Notes: generated by a model not told the origin, from the sequence alone. Positions 45,644 to 56,434 are shown, counted from the first letter of the stretch. The stretch is DNA of 64,000 bases from Vibrio sp. YMD68 (GCF_029958905.1 NZ_CP124614.1:2418001-2482000); one strand, 5' to 3'. A program made the numbers and translations.

Positions 45644-46894
45644 TTATTTCTTGGGCATATCCAACTGCATTTCTGGTAACGCCTTTTTAGCCGCATTGAG
45701 TTTTCGTCGTATGAACCACACCGCCAGACCCACTAAAATGGCCACAATATTGCCGACACCAATGATAATCATGCTGCGTGTCCGAGCCGCTTCCTTCTCT
45801 TCTTTGATTCGCAGTTCTTCAAGAAGTTGCTGCTGTTTTCTCTGTTGCTCTTCTTGAATCAACCGTGTTTTCTCAAAATCGATTTCCTCTAGAATATTAT
45901 AACTTTGATCGGTCACCATAAACGTCAGCGGTCTACCTGTGGCCATATCCGTTGCAAACACCTTTCCTTGCCATTGATAGTTACCCACTTTTTCACTATT
46001 GGGAACCCAAAGTTCCAGTTTTTCTGATTCTTCAATGGCACTGCCAGACACGGAGGTGAGTTCACCGTCACTATTGGTGTGATCAATTTGTGCTGCCAAA
46101 GACCCAGGTTTGACCATCCCCTGCTCTCCGGAAAGAATAATTTGGTGAGCCGTTTCAGTATCTCGAGATTGAATAAAGGTATGCTGAATCGGTGTAGGAT
46201 AAACCAACACCTCTTGCTCTTGAGCCCTTAAAAAGATGCCATTTCCTGATGTAATTCTTACCCGATACTTACCTGGCTGCGAGGATATTGGTAAAGCCAC
46301 GGTAAATATTCCGTCGCCAGGGAATTCATCAAGTCCTGTGCCATCATCAGAAAAGACACCCAAAACCTCAGGAACTGGCCTGGCTTCGCTGATCAAGTCC
46401 TGCTCATTTTCCACAAACTTCGTAAAAGTCACTTTAAGGCTGATTCGATCAAGAAAATCTCTCAGAATCAAAGGTTCACCATCTGAGGTCAGTTTCGCGG
46501 TGAATTTGATCTCTTCACCTTGGTATAAACGGGTTGGGAATGTATCGCTTTCTAACGCTAAATGAGAGATGAGTAAGATTCTATTTTTGGGCGTGACTTT
46601 GCCCACCGCTTGCCAAGGACCCGGCATGGGATCATCAATAGAAATAATGTCCAGCGATGATTCTTGATACCATTGAACGTTGTCAGGGCTTCGCCATGCA
46701 TAGTATTTTTTGCCATCAGGCCTAACTAACACAACGGGTTTAGAAGATTGTTCACGATAAATGACAAAGGTGATTTGCTTTATCGTAGGATCCACTCGAA
46801 AACGATTATCGAGCAGCGACATAGAAGATTCTTCACTGGCGACACTCGCACTAAAGCACAGCATCAAGCTCATGAACGTGATTAAAATCCTCAA
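45644..46894 (-). CDS. TIGR03503 family membrane-anchored protein
   Basis: This 416-residue protein belongs to the uncharacterised TIGR03503 family of Vibrio and Shewanella. It has a signal peptide (residues 1-21), a large periplasmic beta-rich region, a coiled-coil rich in Glu/Gln (about 345-370) and one transmembrane helix near the C-terminus (about 378-397) followed by a basic tail. I chose the TTG at 46894, seven bases after AGGAG, over a TTG eight codons upstream. It lies downstream of dnaQ by 28 bases. Confidence 0.8.
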   Translation of the reverse strand: MRILITFMSLMLCFSASVASEESSMSLLDNRFRVDPTIKQITFVIYREQSSKPVVLVRPDGKKYYAWRSPDNVQWYQESSLDIISIDDPMPGPWQAVGKVTPKNRILLISHLALESDTFPTRLYQGEEIKFTAKLTSDGEPLILRDFLDRISLKVTFTKFVENEQDLISEARPVPEVLGVFSDDGTGLDEFPGDGIFTVALPISSQPGKYRVRITSGNGIFLRAQEQEVLVYPTPIQHTFIQSRDTETAHQIILSGEQGMVKPGSLAAQIDHTNSDGELTSVSGSAIEESEKLELWVPNSEKVGNYQWQGKVFATDMATGRPLTFMVTDQSYNILEEIDFEKTRLIQEEQQRKQQQLLEELRIKEEKEAARTRSMIIIGVGNIVAILVGLAVWFIRRKLNAAKKALPEMQLDMPKK

Positions 46895-46922
46895 TGGTAT
46901 TTCTCCTGTTTTTGGCAAGGGC

Positions 46923-47675
46923 TTATGACTTTAGCCAGAGGCAGCTGCCATTTTCTTGTACGATATCAAGCCTTTCTTGATGTGCTTTTACTTCATCGGC
47001 CGTTGCCAGTAAAACCTTTAGCGCTTTTCGGTCTGCGTTGAGACGTTTTATCGTTACACCACTAATTCCCCCCGCTTCAGAGCTGAATTGAAGCGACGTT
47101 TGCCCCCCCGTCATCGCCAAGTAGACGTCAGCTAGGATTTCCGCATCGAGCAAAGCGCCGTGAAGAATACGCGCTGAGGTGTCAATCGTGTAGTGTTTCG
47201 CCAATGAATCCAGGTTCTTCCTAGCCGGCATGTTTGGCATGCGTTTCGCCATGGCTAGGGTATCGGTCACGTCACAATAATCCGTGGTTTGACCCGCAGA
47301 GCTATCAAACATTCTGAATTCATGATCCATAAAGCCCACATCAAAGGGGGCATTGTGGGCAACTAATTCGGCGCCTTTAATAAACTCAATAAATTCGTGA
47401 TGCACTTCACTATAAGACGGTTTGTCTGATAAAAATTCATCAGTAATACCGTGAACTTCTATCGCATCAGGCTGAATCTCACGGTCTGGTTTGATATAGA
47501 CATGAAAATGCCGACCAGTGAGCTTTCGACCGATGATCTCGACAGCACCAATTTCTATAATACGATGCCCTTGATAGGTAGGCCCACCTTCTCTATTCAT
47601 ACCGGTGGTTTCGGTATCGAGAACGATGATTCGTTTTTGCTCTACATTTTGCTCTAAATTGCTACTGGTATTCAT
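46923..47675 (-). CDS. dnaQ: DNA polymerase III epsilon subunit (proofreading exonuclease)
   Basis: DnaQ is the 3'-5' exonuclease of the replicative polymerase. The 250-residue protein has the DEDDh exonuclease motifs: VLDTETTGM near residue 20, NAPFDVGFMD near residue 110 and HGALLDAEILADVY near residue 168. The C-terminal part binds the alpha subunit DnaE, whose gene is at 56479-59958. It is divergent from rnhA across 56 bases, the classic dnaQ/rnhA arrangement. Confidence 0.96.
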   Translation of the reverse strand: MNTSSNLEQNVEQKRIIVLDTETTGMNREGGPTYQGHRIIEIGAVEIIGRKLTGRHFHVYIKPDREIQPDAIEVHGITDEFLSDKPSYSEVHHEFIEFIKGAELVAHNAPFDVGFMDHEFRMFDSSAGQTTDYCDVTDTLAMAKRMPNMPARKNLDSLAKHYTIDTSARILHGALLDAEILADVYLAMTGGQTSLQFSSEAGGISGVTIKRLNADRKALKVLLATADEVKAHQERLDIVQENGSCLWLKS

Positions 47676-47731
47676 ATTTAATTATGTGTCAGACTATGCG
47701 AATAATGTGCTTAACCCAATAGTATCAAATC

Positions 47732-48196
47732 ATGACGAAACAAGTGGAAATTTTCACAGATGGTTCTTGTTTAGGTAATCCAGGCCCTGGTGGTTATGGT
47801 GTCGTATTACGTTATAAAGAAACTGAAAAAACACTCGCCAAAGGCTATAACCTGACCACCAACAATCGCATGGAGATGCTTGCCGCCGTTGTTGCTTTAC
47901 AAACACTGAAGGAACCCTGTGAGGTTGTCCTCACCACCGATAGTCAGTATGTTCGCCAAGGCATTACTCAATGGATTCACAACTGGAAAAAACGTGGCTG
48001 GAAGACGTCAGCGAAGAAACCTGTAAAAAATGCCGATTTATGGCAGGCGCTAGACAAAGAAACCGCGCGTCACACGGTCGATTGGCGTTGGGTTAAGGGA
48101 CACGCGGGGCACAGAGAAAACGAGATGTGCGATGAACTGGCACGTACCGCGGCAGAAAACCCGACAGAAGAAGACACAGGTTACGAAGCGGGTTAA
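47732..48196 (+). CDS. rnhA: ribonuclease HI
   Basis: RnhA cuts RNA in RNA-DNA hybrids, removing primers and R-loops. The 154-residue enzyme has the catalytic acidic residues in [11 protein letters not shown] (Asp10), NRMEMLA (Glu48) and TTDSQYV (Asp70), plus the basic handle around WKKRGWK. Gene order with dnaQ is conserved. A second RNase H of type II is encoded at 60064-60696. Confidence 0.97.
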   Translation: MTKQVEIFTDGSCLGNPGPGGYGVVLRYKETEKTLAKGYNLTTNNRMEMLAAVVALQTLKEPCEVVLTTDSQYVRQGITQWIHNWKKRGWKTSAKKPVKNADLWQALDKETARHTVDWRWVKGHAGHRENEMCDELARTAAENPTEEDTGYEAG

Positions 48197-48279
48197 CATT
48201 TTAGCTCGCTTAGAACCTAGAGTAGAGAACCAAAAAACGAGAAGCAGCGATTCTCTGTTTTCTTATCTCCAAATTTAAA

Positions 48280-49035
48280 TCACCTCTTGTCTGCCCAGTT
48301 CTTCTGTACGATGCGATTCACTCGATAGTTAATACTGACTGGCGATAATCTTCGCTTTAATCGCCAGTGAGGTTTGATCGGTTTTAAAGGATAAGTCCGC
48401 TTGCGCGCCACCACGAAATAGAGGCTTCCTAGTGGGCTGGCCCAATCACCTAAACTGTTCTCACACCAGGTCCACATCGGTTGATACTTTTGCATCGGGA
48501 ACAACGCAAATGTATCACTTTCAATCACCTGATAGTTCAATAGCCCTAACCAATCTTTAATTCGATTCGGTGTGAACATTCGCCCACTCCAAGGCAAATT
48601 ATTTTTACGCCACGGGAGGAATCGAGCACAACCGGTGATGCTGATCGGGTTGAACCCTGTGAGAATGAGGTAACCATCATCAATCATCACTCTATCGACT
48701 TCTCTTAACATTCTGTGAGGGTCGTTACAGTAATCCAGCTGATGCGCCATAATCACCGTATCAAAGCTTTTCTCCAAAAAAGGCAAATCATAACCGTCAG
48801 CGATCACATTGTGCAGTGGGTTATGAACATCTAAATTGACTTGGTGTTGGATATTGCAGTGTTGAGTTGCCAACTCACAGCTTAAACCGCCCAACTTCAA
48901 CATATGATACCCAAATAACTTTGGACACCACTCATCAAGGCGTGTTTGAATAGCGTTGTTCACCCACTCGCCATTTTTAAGCTGAGACCATGAGTGTGGC
49001 TTTTCAAGCTTCTTTTCATTGCGTGCTGGATTCAT
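48280..49035 (-). CDS. class I SAM-dependent methyltransferase, YafS-like
   Basis: The 251-residue protein has a methyltransferase domain: VIADGYDLPFLEKSFDTVIMAHQ-type segments (about residues 78-100) fit the acidic and post-II motifs of class I SAM enzymes, and DDGYLILTGFNP fits motif III. It occupies the position of yafS between rnhA and gloB in Escherichia coli. The substrate is unknown. The canonical glycine loop is poorly kept, reading LKLGGLSCELA, so activity is not certain. Confidence 0.8.
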   Translation of the reverse strand: MNPARNEKKLEKPHSWSQLKNGEWVNNAIQTRLDEWCPKLFGYHMLKLGGLSCELATQHCNIQHQVNLDVHNPLHNVIADGYDLPFLEKSFDTVIMAHQLDYCNDPHRMLREVDRVMIDDGYLILTGFNPISITGCARFLPWRKNNLPWSGRMFTPNRIKDWLGLLNYQVIESDTFALFPMQKYQPMWTWCENSLGDWASPLGSLYFVVARKRTYPLKPIKPHWRLKRRLSPVSINYRVNRIVQKNWADKR

Positions 49036-49074
49036 TAATAACCTGCTTCAACCTAGGTGACGGGAGACTCAACC

Positions 49075-49833
49075 ATGATACGTATCAAAAGCATACCTGC
49101 ATTTAATGATAATTACATCTGGGTGATAGAAAATAGAGAAGGCCGTTGCGTTGTGGTCGATCCTGGTGATGCAAACCCCGTCCTGTCTTACTTAGAAGCG
49201 CACCAACTGACGTTAGACGCCATCCTAATTACCCATCATCATCATGACCATATAGGCGGTGTTCCTGAGCTCGTTCGTCAGTATCCGGGCATTGATGTTG
49301 TCGGCCCGGAAAAAGAGCCGATTCCCACACTCACACACGCCGTAAATGGTGGGGATAAAATCGAGTTATTCGGAGAGTCTTTCGATGTGCTCGACTTAGC
49401 GGGTCATACACTCGGGCATATTGGCTATGTCGGTGCAGGGCATCTATTTTGTGGAGATACGCTTTTCTCGGCGGGTTGTGGTCGAGTTTTTGAAGGGACT
49501 TACGCGCAGATGCATACGGCTTTGGAGCAACTAGCCGCACTGCCTGAAGAGACAAAAATCTACTGCGCCCACGAATACACGGCAAGTAATGTTTCTTTTG
49601 CACTGGCGGTTGAGCCAGAGAATGAGCGACTTCACCAGTACCGAGATGATGTCAATCGACTTCGTCCACAGAAGCACTCGACTCTTCCGAGCTCTATCAA
49701 ACTTGAAAAGCTGATCAACCCATTTCTTCGTTGCAAAGAGGAATCGGTCATCAAATCGGTGACAAATCGAACAGAAAACATTGACCCACTTTCCGTTTTT
49801 TCCGCGTTACGTGAGTGGAAGAACGAATTTTAG
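49075..49833 (+). CDS. gloB: hydroxyacylglutathione hydrolase (glyoxalase II)
   Basis: GloB hydrolyses S-lactoylglutathione to lactate and glutathione, the second step of methylglyoxal detoxification. The 252-residue protein has the metallo-beta-lactamase motif [10 protein letters not shown] near residue 53, with HTLGHIGY and AHEYT further on, binding two metal ions. The ATG at 49075 follows GGGAG; a GTG six codons upstream is less likely. It is divergent from the yafS-like gene. Confidence 0.95.
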   Translation: MIRIKSIPAFNDNYIWVIENREGRCVVVDPGDANPVLSYLEAHQLTLDAILITHHHHDHIGGVPELVRQYPGIDVVGPEKEPIPTLTHAVNGGDKIELFGESFDVLDLAGHTLGHIGYVGAGHLFCGDTLFSAGCGRVFEGTYAQMHTALEQLAALPEETKIYCAHEYTASNVSFALAVEPENERLHQYRDDVNRLRPQKHSTLPSSIKLEKLINPFLRCKEESVIKSVTNRTENIDPLSVFSALREWKNEF

Positions 49834-49903
49834 CATTTTCTAGCTTGTCACTTGTGGGGCCGGACCAGTATTATCAGCAGCTGTTTTAAAAAAGGGCTGT
49901 TAC

Positions 49904-51496
49904 ATGCGAGTACAATACAGCTGGGTTTTGGCACTGTTACTGACAGGCTGCCAACTTACTCAGCCACCGGAATCATCGTCTACTACTGGGGAGTCTGAAA
50001 CCTCACAACCAACACAAGATGTCGCTCACCTGCCAACATCCACTGGTGATAATCAAGATGAGTTAAAAGCAACAGCACCTAAATTAGAACCTATTGCTGA
50101 AGTGACGCCACAAACTCAACAAGATGTCTGGCACCGTATTGGAATGCAGTTGCAAATGGAGATCCCAGAGCACAAGAGCATTGACTATTACCGCACATGG
50201 TATCTCAAGCACCCTGGGCATTTAAGAACGGTCTCCAAACGTGCTGAACCTTTTTTATATCTGATTGTTGATGAAATTGAGCAAAGAGGTCTTCCACTTG
50301 AGCTGGCTTTACTTCCTATTGTAGAAAGTTCTTTTGACGCTTTCGCTTATTCACATGGCAGTGCTGCTGGGCTTTGGCAGTTTGTTCCGGCCACTGGGGA
50401 GTATTTCGGTCTAGAACAGAATTTTTGGTACGATGGCCGTCGTGATGTGGTTGCCGCAACCGATGCAGCGCTAACCTACTTAACACGATTAAACACTCGT
50501 TTTGATGGCGACTGGAATCACGCAATCGCAGCTTACAATAGTGGTGGCGGACGACTCAACAGTGCTATCCGTAAGAATCGAAATTTGGGCAAATCTACTG
50601 ATTTCTTCGCATTGGATCTGCCAAAAGAAACCAGCGGTTATGTGCCTAAGCTTCTCGCCCTTGCTGATATCATAGCCAATCAAGAAAAGTACGGTATCGA
50701 AATACCCGCAATTCCGAACACCCCGGTGGTTGAACTCGTCAATCCTAACGATCAGCTCGATCTCGCGATTGCGGCCAATTATGCCAACATTTCCGTGAAA
50801 GAACTTCAAAGCTTAAACCCAGCGTACAACCAATGGGCAACCGCACCGGATAAACATCAACAATTGTTGTTACCGGTTAGATCCGTGGCACAATTCAAGC
50901 AAAAAGTAGACGAAAACAGAGGTAAAGGTATGCGTTTGGTCCGCTACCAAGTACAATCTGGCGACACCCTCAGCGTTCTAGCGAGCAAATACAACACCAC
51001 GACTCGTGTCATACAAACCGCGAACAACCTACCCGGTCACAATATTCGAGTTGGGCAACACTTAATGATTCCAACATCGACACAAGACGAAAAAGCCTAC
51101 GCTCTGAGCGCGACAAACCGATTAGCAAAAACCCAATCACGCTCCAGAGGCCAGTATAAATTGACGCATAAGGTGCAAAGTGGCGATAGCTTGTGGACGA
51201 TAGCAAGAGCAAATAAAGTCTCTCATCAATCATTAGCAAAATGGAACGGTATGGGCCCACGTGACACACTTCGTATCGGTCAAGAATTGGTTATCTGGAA
51301 AAAGGGGTCGGACGGTTCGGTGATTCGGACGGTTTTCTACCAAGTACGCTCAGGGGATACCATCAGTGGTATCGCCAATAAATTCAAAGTAAAGAGTAAT
51401 GATATTGTGAAATGGAATGAATTGAATAAAGGTAAATACCTGCAACCTGGACAAAAACTAAAATTGTACGTTGATGTAACCAAGGTGAGTGTATGA
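49904..51496 (+). CDS. mltD: membrane-bound lytic murein transglycosylase D
   Basis: MltD is an outer-membrane lipoprotein that cleaves peptidoglycan strands. The 530-residue protein has a lipobox (LLTGC, cysteine at 16) and a Thr/Ser-rich linker. An SLT domain follows, with the catalytic Glu141 in PIVESSFD and the GLWQF and AYNSGGG motifs. Three C-terminal LysM domains (about 343-386, 419-462 and 481-524) bind glycan. It overlaps the following Yip1-family gene by four bases. Confidence 0.95.
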   Translation: MRVQYSWVLALLLTGCQLTQPPESSSTTGESETSQPTQDVAHLPTSTGDNQDELKATAPKLEPIAEVTPQTQQDVWHRIGMQLQMEIPEHKSIDYYRTWYLKHPGHLRTVSKRAEPFLYLIVDEIEQRGLPLELALLPIVESSFDAFAYSHGSAAGLWQFVPATGEYFGLEQNFWYDGRRDVVAATDAALTYLTRLNTRFDGDWNHAIAAYNSGGGRLNSAIRKNRNLGKSTDFFALDLPKETSGYVPKLLALADIIANQEKYGIEIPAIPNTPVVELVNPNDQLDLAIAANYANISVKELQSLNPAYNQWATAPDKHQQLLLPVRSVAQFKQKVDENRGKGMRLVRYQVQSGDTLSVLASKYNTTTRVIQTANNLPGHNIRVGQHLMIPTSTQDEKAYALSATNRLAKTQSRSRGQYKLTHKVQSGDSLWTIARANKVSHQSLAKWNGMGPRDTLRIGQELVIWKKGSDGSVIRTVFYQVRSGDTISGIANKFKVKSNDIVKWNELNKGKYLQPGQKLKLYVDVTKVSV

Positions 51497-52179
51497 TGTC
51501 GTCTAGTAACCCACTCATGATGTTAGTGGATATTTTCCGATCGCCTTCTTCTGCTTTTGTCACACTGCACAAGCATGCGGTATGGGGTTGGCAGCCTTAT
51601 CTATTTCTCGTATTGAGCCCTTTTCTATTTTGGGGCGCTTACTTTGACCTCGTTAATTTTGACTGGTTATACGCAGAGCTATCGACCCAACTAGCACAGA
51701 CAAACCCTGCGCAACTTGAGCTTCTGGACGCCAATACCTTAATGGCAGGTGAAATCATTTCGGATGTTCTTGGCCGGACAATGTCCATAGTCATGCTCGC
51801 GCTTTGGTTTAACCTAGCAACAAAAGCCAGCCAGCAACCTCAAAGTTTTTGGCGCTGGTTTGCCGCCAGCTCAGTGATTATGTTCCCTGCTATTATTGGT
51901 GACTTCGCCAGCTATGTGAGTGTGCTGTTAAAACATGGGCAGGTGATGACATACGCTGCCGATCTCAACAGTCTCAATGGTCTTATCAAGCTACCGCTCA
52001 CCAATGACTGGTCTCAGTTTGCCAGTTCGGTTCCTTTGCTATTACCCTGGTATATCGTTCTTGGTTATGCGGCCGTGCTGACTTGGACAGAATTTGAACG
52101 TGGGCAGGCTATCGTTATTTCTGCCCTTCCATGGGTTGGATACTTCTTAGTTTGGGCTATTTATATCATCGTCAGCTAA
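51493..52179 (+). CDS. Yip1-family integral membrane protein
   Basis: This 228-residue protein has about five transmembrane helices (roughly 32-50, 93-112, 120-145, 178-198 and 207-226), and its N-terminal IFRSPSSAFVTL segment fits the YIP1 family. The function is unknown. It overlaps mltD by four bases, so the two are translationally coupled, which hints at an envelope role. The first two codons are both ATG. Confidence 0.8.
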   Translation: MMSSSNPLMMLVDIFRSPSSAFVTLHKHAVWGWQPYLFLVLSPFLFWGAYFDLVNFDWLYAELSTQLAQTNPAQLELLDANTLMAGEIISDVLGRTMSIVMLALWFNLATKASQQPQSFWRWFAASSVIMFPAIIGDFASYVSVLLKHGQVMTYAADLNSLNGLIKLPLTNDWSQFASSVPLLLPWYIVLGYAAVLTWTEFERGQAIVISALPWVGYFLVWAIYIIVS

Positions 52180-52202
52180 AGCGAGAGCCGTTAACGAGCG
52201 TA

Positions 52203-53042
52203 CTATAGAGAAAAACTCACTAATAATGGGTTATGGTCAGAAGCATCACTGTGTGGTGCTTCTGCTTTTTTTAGGGTCAAACCTCGATAGAAAATATGAT
52301 CGAGTGCTAGACCATTCACAAACTGCTTACGGTTATCTGGCCTAAAAGACGCCGCTACCAAGCCCAATGGTTGCAAGTATTCAGCCAGTTCATCCATTCG
52401 CTCATGGCTCCAACTGTTAAAGTCTCCGGCAAAAATAATCGGCCCTTCATGTTGTAACAAAGCTTTCGCTAGGACATCCAATTGCTGCTGATATTCAACG
52501 ACCCCATAGGTAAAATTAACCGCATGAATATTCACGACCGCTAACTGCTGACCATCAGACAATGAATATAAAGAAAACAACGCCGATTTAGGCAACCTAA
52601 GCCAGGGTTCAACAACTAAGTAAGCACAGGCTAAAGAGGGCGACTCGGTAGCAATAGTTAGAACACCCGATGAAACATCAAGCGCCTTAAACGCTTCCAC
52701 TTGATTTCCTTGCCACCCTTTTTCGATTAACCACCCTTTAAAAGAATCGGTCATGCTGGCTTCTTGCAATAAAATCAATTGACGGGATTGGGACAGTGAC
52801 GTCAGTACTTCATGCCAGTTGGGGCGATTTTGCTTGTATATATTCCAGACCAGAACATCTAATTGTCCCTCATTATCAATTGATAGAGTGTTGAGTTCTT
52901 GATGGCACTGAAGCTTAGGCGGTGCATTGGTATTAAGTACCGTGACACTGGCCTCTGTTGATACACTGAAGATGAAATAGACAGAAGAAAAACCCAATAC
53001 ACTCAATACTAAAGCTAGGAAAAAGAGGTGAGTTCTGTTCAT
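52203..53042 (-). CDS. endonuclease/exonuclease/phosphatase family protein, YafD-like
   Basis: The 279-residue protein has an N-terminal hydrophobic segment (residues 5-28) and an EEP domain, with motifs LVWNIYKQN, LLQEAS, AGDFNSW, ALDHIFYRG and SDHNPLLV. These carry the acidic and histidine residues of the magnesium-dependent fold. It corresponds to yafD of Escherichia coli, found near mltD and gloB. The substrate is unknown. It is convergent with the Yip1-family gene. Confidence 0.85.
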   Translation of the reverse strand: MNRTHLFFLALVLSVLGFSSVYFIFSVSTEASVTVLNTNAPPKLQCHQELNTLSIDNEGQLDVLVWNIYKQNRPNWHEVLTSLSQSRQLILLQEASMTDSFKGWLIEKGWQGNQVEAFKALDVSSGVLTIATESPSLACAYLVVEPWLRLPKSALFSLYSLSDGQQLAVVNIHAVNFTYGVVEYQQQLDVLAKALLQHEGPIIFAGDFNSWSHERMDELAEYLQPLGLVAASFRPDNRKQFVNGLALDHIFYRGLTLKKAEAPHSDASDHNPLLVSFSL

Positions 53043-53073
53043 ATCGATCCATCAAGCATATTGATTGCCTTAG

Positions 53074-53122
53074 TTAGGTGCTAGGAGGTAGGTGCTAGGA
53101 GTTAGGCAATAAGAATTAGGAG
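53074..53122. repeat. degenerate tandem repeat after glnB
   Basis: Three diverged units built on GTTAGGTGCTAGGA lie between the glnB terminator and the start of the yafD-like gene. No gene or site explains them. Confidence 0.55.
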
Positions 53123-53153
53123 AGTAAAAAGGGAAAAGGAGCCCAAAGGCTCC

Positions 53154-53155
<2 letters not shown>
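53120..53155 (-). terminator. terminator overlapping the glnB stop codon
   Basis: On the minus strand AAGGAGCC and GGCTCCTT pair around a four-base loop, followed by TTTCCCTTTTT. The first arm begins inside the TAA stop of glnB. Confidence 0.82.
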
Positions 53156-53501
<346 letters not shown>

Positions 53502-53589
53502 TTAAAAGTCAATAATCTGCCTATTATTGACTAGCTAAAATCAACAATCAACTGACGGTCAATAATCAACTGACTGAATAGTCACAAAT

Positions 53590-53618
53590 AAAAAGCCCAA
53601 GCGAATAGCTTGGGCTCA
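53590..53618 (-). terminator. terminator after the cytochrome c gene
   Basis: On the minus strand AGCCCAAGC and GCTTGGGCT form a nine-pair stem with a five-base loop and a TTTTTA run. Confidence 0.85.
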
Positions 53619-53632
53619 AATGTTCTGCCGTA

Positions 53633-53944
53633 TTACTTTAAGCTTGAATAATACGCAGCGAGATTGGCGATATCTTCATCGCTCAATAGACTGGCCTGCG
53701 CTTGCATCACGGTTGCTAAACCACCATTACGCTGCTTATCTTTATACGCTTTCATCGAGCTCACTAAGTACTGCTCATTTTGGCCTTTTAGGTGTGGGTA
53801 ACCAGGAATCATTGCCATACCATCTGCACCATGACAAGCGGCACAAATAGCAGCTTTAGCTTTTCCGGCGGCTACGTCACCAGCCAGTGCATGACCACTT
53901 AACAAGCCCATACCTAGAATCAATCCAATTGCTACATTTCTCAT
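53633..53944 (-). CDS. small soluble cytochrome c
   Basis: The 103-residue protein has a signal peptide (residues 1-21, ending ALA) and one haem c site CAACH at residues 35-39. The likely axial Met lies further on, around GMAMIPG or TVMQAQ. It is a class I cytochrome c of the c4/c5-like group, acting in periplasmic electron transfer. Partner oxidases or reductases cannot be told from the context. It is transcribed away from tilS by itself. Confidence 0.9.
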   Translation of the reverse strand: MRNVAIGLILGMGLLSGHALAGDVAAGKAKAAICAACHGADGMAMIPGYPHLKGQNEQYLVSSMKAYKDKQRNGGLATVMQAQASLLSDEDIANLAAYYSSLK

Positions 53945-53985
53945 TGCTTTTCCCTTTTCTTATTTTAATACTTCTTTCTTTATAG

Positions 53986-55356
53986 TTATTTTTGCACAAA
54001 TTCCAACTTTTTGTCCCAATAAACTTCACAATCGTGCCCTTGGTAGGGTTTGGTTACAAAAAGCCCCATCACCGCGACGACATGGCTGTCATTCATAATA
54101 ATGGGAGTTCGACGCCTTAACCAACTTGGCACCTGATACTCTTGAAACAGCTTTTTCAATTTCCGGCTATGCCCCCGAGACGAAGGATGCGCCGCTAACC
54201 CCTGCGGGTCAAAAATGACACTCAACGAGCCAGTATAGTCACCTCGAATAGAGACCGTCTGCGGGCATGCATCGACCGACGTGACCTTCCCTTGCACAGC
54301 GTCACGTGGCCTAAGATTAATCTCCCCTAACCCATCAGGCAGCAACAGAGAGTGATTAAGGCTTAACGGCGCTGTCCATTGACTGACGTCCTGGTGGTCA
54401 GTGATAAAATACAACCCACCGTTAAATCGTCTTATCTGGCCATTCAATAGGTTAAGCTGAGGATTTGCGTCGCTCTTAGCGCCAATCACTTGCTCAAGAA
54501 TCGCCTCTAAATGCTGACGACTTGGCATCAAGGAGCCACAACGCTCAAGCCACATCCTCAATAATCGCTTTTGGGCCAGCACCGAATAGGTGGACAGTGT
54601 CGATAAGACAACCTGATTATCATCGCCAACCATGTTCATCAACGCTGGTTGTAAGAGCTCATCAAGCAAGGTTTCTTGTTCAGCACATAAGGCCGCACTT
54701 CTTTGTACCGATTGAGAAAAAGAAGGCCACCGGTCTAGCAAAGGGGGCGTAATACTGTGACGGATAAAGTTTCTATCGAATCGAGTATCTAGATTGCTTT
54801 CATCTTCAACCCAGTCTAGTGACTGCTGATGAGCAAACTGTTCAATCTCTTTTCTACTGGCCGTCAACAATGGACGTAATTGGTAACCTAGTTCAAATGG
54901 TAAACATTCCGCCATAGAAGATAACCCTTTAGGGCCACTGCCACGCTTGAGAGCCAGTAAAAAGGTTTCAACTTGATCATCTCGATGCTGACCTGTCAAC
55001 AGTAAATCGTCACGGTGTATGTGTTTAGCTAGAGCGGCATAGCGAGCATCACGCGCTAATTTTTCAATGCTTTCACCAGAGTCTTTTTTTAATACCACTT
55101 TTTCAACGGCAAGTGGAATTTCTGAGTCTCGACACCAACGGTCACATTGACTCACCCATTCATCGGCATTCTCACTCAAACCATGATGAACATGCACTGC
55201 CAAACAGACTACGTCAGGGTGATCACTTTTATACCGCATCAATAAGTCGAGTAGTACTCGAGAATCGACACCACCACTCAAGGCCAGTACGAGTCGAGAA
55301 TCTGGCTTTCTATGCAGGGTAATCACTTGGGTGAAAAGTGTATATAGAGGGTTCAT
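53986..55356 (-). CDS. tilS: tRNA(Ile)-lysidine synthetase
   Basis: TilS converts the wobble cytidine of the CAT tRNA-Ile to lysidine so that it reads ATA codons. The 456-residue protein has the ATP pyrophosphatase P-loop LSGGVDSRVLL near residue 28, the GQHRDDQVETFLL motif near residue 120 and the C-terminal TilS domain, ending EVYWDKKL. It follows accA, as in many Gammaproteobacteria, but the strong hairpin at 55426 separates the two. Confidence 0.95.
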   Translation of the reverse strand: MNPLYTLFTQVITLHRKPDSRLVLALSGGVDSRVLLDLLMRYKSDHPDVVCLAVHVHHGLSENADEWVSQCDRWCRDSEIPLAVEKVVLKKDSGESIEKLARDARYAALAKHIHRDDLLLTGQHRDDQVETFLLALKRGSGPKGLSSMAECLPFELGYQLRPLLTASRKEIEQFAHQQSLDWVEDESNLDTRFDRNFIRHSITPPLLDRWPSFSQSVQRSAALCAEQETLLDELLQPALMNMVGDDNQVVLSTLSTYSVLAQKRLLRMWLERCGSLMPSRQHLEAILEQVIGAKSDANPQLNLLNGQIRRFNGGLYFITDHQDVSQWTAPLSLNHSLLLPDGLGEINLRPRDAVQGKVTSVDACPQTVSIRGDYTGSLSVIFDPQGLAAHPSSRGHSRKLKKLFQEYQVPSWLRRRTPIIMNDSHVVAVMGLFVTKPYQGHDCEVYWDKKLEFVQK

Positions 55357-55425
55357 TACAATACTCTGATGACCTTTGGCTTAAATATCTTACGTCAAGC
55401 CATCACAGTGACCAAACGTCAGATA

Positions 55426-55456
55426 CAAAAAAGAGCTAACCGAGTTAGCTCTTTTG
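55426..55456 (-). terminator. terminator after accA
   Basis: On the minus strand AAAGAGCTAAC and GTTAGCTCTTT form an 11-pair stem with a three-base loop, followed by TTTTTTG. Confidence 0.88.
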
Positions 55457-55474
55457 TTCGTTACTAAGCAAGGA

Positions 55475-56434
55475 TTAGCAGTAGCCGTAACTCATTAAGC
55501 GCTGGTAACGGCGCTCTAACAATGAGTCATTATCAAACTGCTCGAGTTCTTCTAATTGCTTAATCAATGTTGCTTTGATGTTTTCTGACACTTCTGCATA
55601 ATTTCGATGCGCACCACCCAGAGGCTCTTCGATAATTTCATCGATCAACTCAAGCTCTTTCAAACGTGGTGCGATTAAGCCCATCGCTTCTGCCGCTTGT
55701 GGCGCTTTATCTGAATCACGCCATAAGATGGAAGCACAACCTTCAGGAGAAATAACCGAGTATGTCGAATACTGGAGCATGTTAACGTAGTCACCCACAC
55801 CAATAGCAAGAGCACCACCAGAACCGCCTTCACCCACAACATTACAAATAACAGGCACTTTTAAGCCCGCCATGACTTTCAAGTTTTTCGCAATGGCTTC
55901 AGATTGCCCACGCTCTTCTGCGCCAACCCCAGGGTAAGCACCGGCGGTATCAATAAAGGTAATAATTGGCATTTTAAAGCGTTCAGCCATTTGCATAAGA
56001 CGTAACGCCTTACGGTAACCTTCTGGCTTAGGCATACCAAAATTACGTATGACTTTTTCTTTAGTTTCACGGCCTTTCTGGTGACCGATGATCATAACAG
56101 GACGACCTTCTAGGCGGGCAACCCCCCCGACAATCGCCTTGTCATCAGCAAAAGCACGATCGCCTGCCAACTCTTCAAATTCAGTAAAGACACTTTCCAC
56201 GTAGTTCAGTGTGTAAGGACGTTGTGGATGGCGCGCTAATTGAGCCGTTTCCCATGCGCCAAGATCACTGAATATTTTCTTTTTCAGTTCTAAACTTTTC
56301 TTTTCAAGCTGCTGAATTTCTTTATCTAAATCAACGGCTGTATCACCGCCATGACGAGATACATCACGTAAAGCTTCAATTTTTGCTTCTAGTTCAGCAA
56401 TTGGCTTTTCAAATTCAAGAAAGTTGAGGCTCAT
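55475..56434 (-). CDS. accA: acetyl-CoA carboxylase carboxyltransferase alpha subunit
   Basis: AccA with AccD transfers CO2 from biotin to acetyl-CoA, making malonyl-CoA for fatty acid synthesis (and, here, for polyene extension). The 319-residue length is standard. The protein starts [16 protein letters not shown] and carries the conserved [18 protein letters not shown] and [10 protein letters not shown] segments. It lies 44 bases downstream of dnaE in the conserved dnaE-accA order. Confidence 0.97.
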   Translation of the reverse strand: MSLNFLEFEKPIAELEAKIEALRDVSRHGGDTAVDLDKEIQQLEKKSLELKKKIFSDLGAWETAQLARHPQRPYTLNYVESVFTEFEELAGDRAFADDKAIVGGVARLEGRPVMIIGHQKGRETKEKVIRNFGMPKPEGYRKALRLMQMAERFKMPIITFIDTAGAYPGVGAEERGQSEAIAKNLKVMAGLKVPVICNVVGEGGSGGALAIGVGDYVNMLQYSTYSVISPEGCASILWRDSDKAPQAAEAMGLIAPRLKELELIDEIIEEPLGGAHRNYAEVSENIKATLIKQLEELEQFDNDSLLERRYQRLMSYGYC